DNA from: Nephromyces sp. MM_2019
Taxonomy: Eukaryota > Apicomplexa > Aconoidasida > Nephromycida
Direction of reading: 5' to 3'
Length of the DNA: 31,064 nt
Assembly: GCA_015657535.1 (NCBI GenBank)
Contig: JADHZB010000411.1
Span: forward strand, 1 to 31,064
Shown: positions 24,731 to 31,064 of the stretch, piece after piece
Position numbering within the stretch: position 1 is the stretch's first letter
Layout of the letters: each line of letters begins with the position of its first letter
Made by a program: the position numbers and the translations under genes
Notes under the pieces: generated by a model
Databases searched by the model: none
What the model was told of the DNA's origin: nothing
The model's input: only the letters and a program-made list of their open reading frames with translations

Positions 24731-26401
24731 GTATGAAATCTGTTGGTGAAAATTCAAATTCTTAAGATCATAAAATTGATTCTTAATTAGGCATTCATCT
24801 TTTTGAGGTTATATAAAAATCAACCTATAAACTCGTAAATAATATAACCTCAGCTAGAAATGAACAAAAGGACTCCTTTTAATCTATTTGCTTGTTATGA
24901 TATAGCAACCAAATAAAGACAACATGTTTTGAAATGTACCAAGGGTTTGTTTACTAAGTATTATGAAATTATAAAATCGTTATAAGAAGCTACCAGATGT
25001 GATTATGTGAAAGGAATTTATTCTGAAAAATTTAGCTTGAGTCTTAAAGAAACTTTATGCACACTCATAAAAGGAAAAAATAATTATTGGCATTTTTCAG
25101 GAGTTTTTGATATGTTGAGTTGATGAACCTAATTAAATTCTGGTTATAAGGAAAAGCAAAAAATAACCAGAGCTTTCAAGTTTCAAGTTTGGATTAAATT
25201 GAGTATATTTTATTACTAATTTTTATGGATATAGAAACTTAGGTCATTTGGAATTCAGTCTGAAATAGCAAGTTTAAAATTTGAGGCTGCAATAACAAAA
25301 ACTCGGAAAGTCTACATTCCAACTAGCCTTACTATATAAGCAATTGTTATCAATTGATTGAGTTTGTTTATATTAGGAGAATATTTCTCATTATAGGCTA
25401 AATTAAAATAAAATGACTATGCTTTTAATTAAGAATCTACATTATAAGAGGATAAGGTAATCTGAATAGTGTAGATGATAAAATTAAAGCATTAAATATT
25501 TTTATTCGTAATAATAAAAAGTAAGGGTGGTGTTATAATCACATTAAATACATCAAAAAGGATGTTGTTTAGGTATTGAAATTCACTTGGGCAAATTTTG
25601 TGTTGTTAAAAAGTTGTTTATAAGATTTTTTTTGAGGTTCACAAATAATAGCTAAAAGTCAAACTAATTCGATTAAAAATAGGGATATGTTTAACACATC
25701 TTTTTATTCAAATATGGCAGACTTTGTTAAATTGTTTTTCACAGCATTTAAAAATGGAAATTAATTTAATATAGGTTGCTAATCAATATATTAAGAGGTG
25801 TTAATTGTATATATGGGAGTGAGATGATCAAATCAACATTGCATTTAAAATTTATTATTACATAGAAAATTGCCATTATTACAAGTTAAGTTTGAATTTA
25901 TATATAACCTAAAGTTTAGATCTACCTAGCTGAGGTAACGCATTAATTGAAAAAGTTTCATTTGTCGTGAATGTTCCAAGTTTTGTTGGTTGAAAGAAAC
26001 TCTGTATGTTGTAAATTCTTGCCTTCAAAAGAAGGGGTTGTGTATGTTGAAATTGTTGCTTACATATGTTTTAATAATATTAACAATTTAAAAACATTTA
26101 AACTTATTTTAAAAGCAACTAAGAATTCTCACTCCACTTCCACATTTTTCAAGATTCATGTATTTGTTATACAAACTATCTTTGATTAAATCGATTTATC
26201 AATTTTATTTAAATTGATATTTCAGTGAACACTAACACATTTTATGAGTAATTTTTTTGCTATTGCATATATACCTTACCAAGTTTTTTTTCTACATTAT
26301 TCTAACACATTTTTAATTTGCCTGTTACAAGAAATATACTTTTTTAATTGTACAATTTAAAATTATAGAATAAACTTTTGTAAATACTTTTGTTAACTAT
26401 T
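24731..26401. promoter_or_regulatory. Divergent promoter region
   Basis: 1.7 kb of AT-rich DNA between the start codons of the minus-strand four-unit secreted protein and the plus-strand transporter. It must contain both promoters, though no specific element can be named. A 72-codon ATG open frame at 25971-26189 has no recognisable similarity or splice partner and is not called. Confidence 0.5.
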
Positions 26402-27763
26402 ATGAATAATCAAAAAGACTTCCAAGTCACAGTTGACCCCTTGGAAGGAAAAACTACTTCTGATGAGAAAACTGAAGATGAATCCGAAGCTACATCGACT
26501 CCTAGCAATTCGAAAAAACAAATCGAATTTTCCTTCGAGCCTGGAGAACTTAAATTTATGAAGTTTTTATTCCTTATGTTAGGAACAACAGGTTTTATTA
26601 ATTGGCAAACTACAACCAACTGCTTCCAAACTATTTTTGCAACAATTTATGGGAATCCTAGCGGAGCGAACATGATTCTCATACCCTTTTTGATCGGAGC
26701 TGTAATGATCTCTTCAATTCGTATATATTTTAAAACAATTTCCTTGAAGATTAGTTTTTTAGGGATATTTTTACTTTTTACAACAAATTTGTCTATACCC
26801 ATTGTTGTACAATTTGCACCAATAGAATCAGCCCCAATAATTCTTCATGTATTAACATTCTTTGTAGGAACTGGTGTAGGTTCAATTCAAGGTAATTTAT
26901 CTGTTTACGCATTTCTTATGCCATATAACCTTTTTGGCCTATTATTCACTGGAGGTGGTTTAGCCGGTTTGCTTGCATTTACTACTTGGCAAGCACTTAT
27001 ACGTATATTTTTTGATTCCAGTATAGTGGAACAACTCAAAGTAGCTGTTTGGATTTATTATGGAATCTCTGTATGTTGCATCCTTATCCTCTTAGTATTA
27101 TTTTTACATCTTATTAGAAAGCCTTGGTTTAAAGGGTCAATAAAAATATTTAATGATTCCAGACATGTGAAAATTGAATCACAAAAATCATCAAAGTTGA
27201 ACAGTTCATTCGAACTCAAGTTGGCAAATTCTACTGAAGTTGGTATGCGGAGCTATAAAAGCATGTTCCAGTCATCGCTACCTTTTATCTTGATGTCAAG
27301 CCTCTCCCTTGGTATACATGCCACTGTGTTCCCAAATATTGGCCCTTATGGTTGGGAAAACTCTTATGATAACAGAAGCTTATTAGTCGGAATTTTTCAA
27401 TCATGTGAATTCCTCGGTCGCTTCACACCATATTTGGGAGGACAACGTTTTATTATTCCAATTAAACTTGCTACAATCCTTATTTTCAGTCGTATAATTT
27501 TCATCCCAATAGCTATTTTAATGGGAATCAGCGATGGCCCTTTGGCCTCAAATTTTACTATTCAGTTGTTTTTGTCAATAATATTTGCTTTCTCTAGTGG
27601 CTATTTGACTATTATACCAAACCTGGGTGTTGGCAGAGGATTAGTAAGTGTTGCTGAGAGAGGATTTATGGGTATGTTGAACTTCTTAATAACACAATCT
27701 ACTCTTGGGTTAGGGATACTTCTTTCCAATCTTATGATAACAATCATAGACATACAAGCTTAA
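26402..27763 (+). CDS. Equilibrative nucleoside transporter-like protein (SLC29/ENT family)
   Basis: Multi-pass plasma-membrane carrier of 453 aa, predicted to move nucleosides or nucleobases; parasites that cannot make purines rely on such carriers. The start is ATG 26402; the open frame extends 12 bp upstream but has no earlier ATG. Residues 1-50 are hydrophilic and acidic (cytosolic tail). About eleven hydrophobic helices follow, with a cytosolic loop of about 55 residues between helices 6 and 7. Family-like sites: LGTTGFINWQTTTNCF in the first helix, GVGSIQGN in helix 4, CEFLGRFTPYLG in helix 8, GYLTIIPNLG in helix 10, and RGFMGMLNFLITQSTLGLG in helix 11. The length is typical (Plasmodium ENT1 is 422 aa). 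It is the only well-supported gene here without introns. ENT assignment is by motif pattern and topology; substrate is unknown. Confidence 0.8.
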   Translation: MNNQKDFQVTVDPLEGKTTSDEKTEDESEATSTPSNSKKQIEFSFEPGELKFMKFLFLMLGTTGFINWQTTTNCFQTIFATIYGNPSGANMILIPFLIGAVMISSIRIYFKTISLKISFLGIFLLFTTNLSIPIVVQFAPIESAPIILHVLTFFVGTGVGSIQGNLSVYAFLMPYNLFGLLFTGGGLAGLLAFTTWQALIRIFFDSSIVEQLKVAVWIYYGISVCCILILLVLFLHLIRKPWFKGSIKIFNDSRHVKIESQKSSKLNSSFELKLANSTEVGMRSYKSMFQSSLPFILMSSLSLGIHATVFPNIGPYGWENSYDNRSLLVGIFQSCEFLGRFTPYLGGQRFIIPIKLATILIFSRIIFIPIAILMGISDGPLASNFTIQLFLSIIFAFSSGYLTIIPNLGVGRGLVSVAERGFMGMLNFLITQSTLGLGILLSNLMITIIDIQA

Positions 27764-28449
27764 AGAGACCTCAAATTTTGATTAATACGTGATCTACAAA
27801 TCAATTTACCATCCGCTTCCCTAGGAATTTTAATTTCCTATTGTCATTATACTTATTTTATTTGATGTAAATTGCTTTTTTAGCTCTCAAGCAATTTTGT
27901 TTGACAGTTTGTCTCTCTTTAAATATTTTTCTGTTAAAAAATCTGAGTCTTTGAACGACTAATTTTATTTCTAGTCTTTTGAAATTTTTGAATTTATATT
28001 ACAACTTAGAATATTGCCTAACCTAACCTCTTGCTATCTTTTTATTACAACAGAAGAATTAAATACAATAATTTTTTGGTAAATTACGTTAATATTTGAA
28101 TAATTTCAAACATACTTCCAATGATTTTTTTATTCACTAATTAATAAGCTTACTTCTTAATCAATGATCCATTTGCGATATAAATAAAGTTTACAAGTAT
28201 AATTAAATGATCAAAGCAAAAAAGATTAAGTATCGTCAGTTACTATCGGAAATAGTAATCTTGTTAAAAATAAGCGTGCTAGGATTTAATTAAGCACGTC
28301 AAAAATATGAAAAACAGGGAAAGTAATATAAATTTGAGATTATATAAACGACAAACCAATATGTAATATCTTTCACGAGTAACATTAATCTCTCAAGAGT
28401 TACAAGTTATCTTGCTGATTTGATTGAAAATACGTTATCCAAATAGTTC
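27764..28449. other. Intergenic with two short hairpins
   Basis: AT-rich sequence downstream of the transporter gene. TTACTAT/ATAGTAA (28240-28258) and CGTGCT/AGCACG (28275-28298) are two adjacent perfect inverted repeats in a slightly less AT-rich patch. No tRNA or snRNA consensus was found. They could be part of a structured RNA or the leader of the candidate microprotein that follows. Confidence 0.35.
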
Positions 28450-28647
28450 ATGGGGTGCGCTGAATTGATAGCTTTCGGCTTGTTAGCCTTTACTCCTATC
28501 ACATTTGTAGAAGTATTTTACAATTCAAAGGTTTGATATATCTTAAACTTAACCCTCAAGGTGTTTTATCTGGTTTATAAGATTTTTAGTAGCAAGTATG
28601 ATTTTAAAAGCATTAGTATAAATTTCTACTGTAGCTATTCATTTTAA
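28450..28647 (+). CDS. Candidate two-exon membrane microprotein, 48 aa
   Basis: A stop (TAG) lies two codons before ATG 28450. The first exon (28450-28530) encodes 27 residues beginning MGCAELIAFGLLAFTPITF, a hydrophobic segment headed by Met-Gly-Cys, a context compatible with lipid modification. The segment is clearly richer in G and C than its surroundings. A possible donor AAG|GTTTGA and acceptor TTATAAG at 28581 would join a second exon (28582-28647) of 21 residues ending at TAA, with a 51-bp intron. No family is recognised. The opposite strand is also open over about 36 codons, so coding orientation is not proven. This is tentative. Confidence 0.3.
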
Positions 28648-30299
28648 ATATTCAATAAAGATTTTTAATTATTCTTTAGTGTTGTTTTGATAAGTATATT
28701 GGTTTATCAATAATTTTGGTTAATTTTAAAATTTGACTTGATATCTCCGGATGGAATTATATATATAGTGATAGTTTAATTTTACAGGTTATTAGATTTT
28801 AATCCTAGAATATGAGATGACAGCTCATTTTTTCAAAAAAACCTATAAATAGAATGGGCTAATAACTAATCATAAGATGCAGAAAAATAAGTAAAATATT
28901 GGGAACAAAAATAGCTTATTTTCTGGGTTATTTATTGAAATTTAAAAACTAGTATGAAAAGTATATAAATTAATTGTGAAATAAATATATATATTGGAAA
29001 CAAATAAATTACAACTAATTAAATTAATCTAAGCTAATTAATTTACGATTAGGAAATGAGAAATATATATTTAAAATACAAAATAATATAAGTAAGGAGA
29101 ATATATGTTAGCATTTCAATTAGATTACTAATTTTAAAAATCTTAAAATTCAATAATTTTGAGTTTGTAAAAATTGTTTAGAAGATTTATATAGTATAAA
29201 TAATCAAGTTGTTGAGAAGCTGTTTATATTATAAGCAAAGTCATATTGTTCAGATAATATACATATTATCTGTATAATCAAGTTATTTAGTTGTGTGGAT
29301 TATAATTATAGTCATCTTGTTCAGGTAGTGTGTCTATTAAATATATATAAACCAATTGTAAGGTTCAAATGCAATGAAAATCCACTTTGAGAAATTAATA
29401 ACATGTAATGAAACGTATATAAAGTAATTTTGGGCTTAGATTAATAAAATCAGAAATTTATATAATTAGAGAAATAATAAAAAAGAAGTAAACATAAATA
29501 TATGGTTATAATACATTTATAATGAAATGAGTAAAGTAATGATATTCGATTGTTTCAAAAAATTAAACTAAATTTATTTTATTATTTTATTGACTTCATG
29601 TAACCCTGATTGCATACTCTCAAATTATATGTTAAGATATTTTATCAACATTAATTTTCTTTCCTTTAATGTATAATACTTTTCTCCTTCAAAATATCCT
29701 ATACACACATTTTCTTTTCCTATATATATACATAACTATATTTCTCTTTCCCACAACTTTAACTCTATTATGAAACAAGGTTCATCTATGAATAACCTAA
29801 AGGCGTAAAATGATAATAATAAATTAGTTACTTAACACACAAGAGGAAATAATATATAAATATATATATATATAATGATTGATATATAAAATAACCAAAA
29901 TAAATAAATGTATAGATAATGATTATATAATTATTTGTTTTCTTAGGTAATTGATATATTTATATATATATATATTTATACCAGTAATTTATATAAGCTT
30001 GCGAAATAAATAAAGTATTAATATATAAACATCTTTATTATCAATTTTCAATAAACAATTCTTGACAATATTTTATATATGAATTTCATTTGGTTTTACT
30101 ATATTAAATTCACCCTATCAATAAAGAGGGAAACCATGTTAAATTAGAAATAAATTTAAGCAAGTATATAATCTACACATTTTCATTGAAATGTTTGCAC
30201 ATCTATACACATTTTTATATTACACTGAGCGACTCATAAATTAATTCCTGTGATTTTATACACACAACATAAATATATCAAGTGCTTACATTGTTTCTA
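28648..30299. other. AT-rich non-coding region
   Basis: 1.65 kb of very AT-rich DNA with short TA runs (for example around 29862-29876 and 29956-29976). No open frame of note, RNA gene or splice-bounded segment was seen. Confidence 0.55.
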
Positions 30300-30785
30300 A
30301 AAAAAAATAGTGAGACAAATAATAACACACAAAGTTAATCTACATAAACACACATAAGCAAAAACACAAACACATGCGTAAATAACATGGACACACACGT
30401 ACCTGAGAATTGACATCTAAATAAACATACACACACATAACATGAATAGGCAAACCGTGTTCACACACACAACACACACACACCTATGCATGAATAGACA
30501 AAATCGATATACATGTGCACAAACACACATGAATCTATATATAAATACAATCAAATGCACTCACACATAAATATATATATTAAGTATATAAGCGTACAAT
30601 AATAAAAATGCACACATGCGCGCACAAACCAGACAAATATACACACATAATTATACATGTAAACACAGTACACAAATAGCACCCACGCACATATCCACAG
30701 ACACGAACACACATACACACACATACACACGCGCACACATATATATAACTATATACATTACACACACCACACACACACACATGCA
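30300..30785. repeat. CA-rich microsatellite tract
   Basis: Dispersed CACA runs, with ATATA interruptions and GCGC islands near 30617 and 30731. It closely resembles the CA/TG-rich introns at the left end of the window. The minus-strand frames at 30551-30837 read as Cys/Val repeats and are artefacts of the TG strand. Confidence 0.8.
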
Positions 30786-30945
30786 AGATTAATGAATTCT
30801 TGCTTATACACTCATCATACACATCAATATGAATCATTCATTCATTTTAACACTGCACACCAAGACTAGAAAATTAAATAATTATATTCTAGATTAATAT
30901 AAATATTTAATTTCCAATACAAATTTACACATTTTCATTTTACAG

Positions 30946-31035
30946 TAAAATTTCCAAAATTTATATTTTACACACACACACAACAGATTTGTATTATATT
31001 CAAATTCGCATATTAACCACGCAACGCTCCCAATG
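30946..31035 (+). other. Possible coding exon after a CA-rich intron-like tract
   Basis: A strong acceptor (ATTTTCATTTTACAG, ending 30945) precedes an open segment of about 90 nt. It reads in phase 2 and ends at a possible donor TG|GTTCTA. It contains a CA run read as Thr/His, as in the UGGT exons. No family similarity can be claimed for so short a piece, and any gene would continue beyond the window. Confidence 0.2.
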
Positions 31036-31064
31036 GTTCTAATACTAATAAATAATATATATAT

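Noticed and set aside
25971..26189. 72-codon ATG frame in the divergent promoter region
   Set aside because: No similarity, no splice context, and a composition typical of AT-rich chance frames.
28466..28510. Similarity of GCCTTTACT to the U5 snRNA loop
   Set aside because: The conserved loop has four U residues, the flanking stem does not match U5, and no Sm-site context was seen.
1..31064. CRISPR arrays, insertion sequences or prokaryotic operons
   Set aside because: Spliceosomal introns throughout and eukaryote-only families (UGGT, Utp14, ENT) show a nuclear eukaryotic region. No repeat-spacer pattern or transposase was seen.

Overview
The window looks like nuclear DNA of an AT-rich, intron-rich unicellular eukaryote. 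Every gene but one is split by short GT-AG introns, and the spacers are long and very AT-rich. An apicomplexan or related alveolate is my best guess. The grounds are indirect: base composition, a secreted protein with an Asn/Lys-rich basic leader, and a PfENT-sized nucleoside transporter. The species cannot be fixed from sequence alone.

Layout, left to right. (1) 1-5328, + strand: the last ~600 codons, in 11 exons, of UDP-glucose:glycoprotein glucosyltransferase (UGGT), ending in a KDEL ER-retention signal. Its introns are largely CA/TG/TA microsatellites and include a 40-bp higher-order repeat at 3281-3400. (2) 6445-7817, - strand: a three-exon secreted protein of 229 aa with a signal peptide and an Asn/Lys-rich leader. 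(3) 10134-11198, + strand: a small multi-exon membrane protein of unknown function. (4) 13176-18202, + strand: a 14-exon Utp14 homologue (SSU processome, 921 aa). (5) 18693-24730, - strand: a 17-exon gene for a secreted protein of about 1,503 aa that I do not recognise. (6) 26402-27763, + strand: an intronless equilibrative nucleoside transporter-like protein of 453 aa, divergent from gene 5. (7) 27764-31064: mostly non-coding, with one candidate two-exon microprotein at 28450-28647 and a CA-rich tract near the right end.

The most interesting object is gene 5. After a signal-peptide exon, its 16 other exons fall into four consecutive four-exon cassettes. Exon sizes and intron phases match from cassette to cassette: about 200 nt (phase 1 to 0), about 90-185 nt (0 to 1), 48-51 nt (1 to 1) and 660-717 nt (1 to 1 or stop). 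The encoded units of about 350-380 aa share only sparse motifs. It is therefore an ancient four-fold tandem exon-cassette duplication in a secreted protein of no family I can name.

UGGT and Utp14 are housekeeping genes (ER glycoprotein quality control; 18S rRNA maturation). The secreted proteins and the transporter would fit a parasite's interface with its host, but that is inference. Exon joins were worked out by hand from reading frame, splice consensus and family similarity, and need transcript support.
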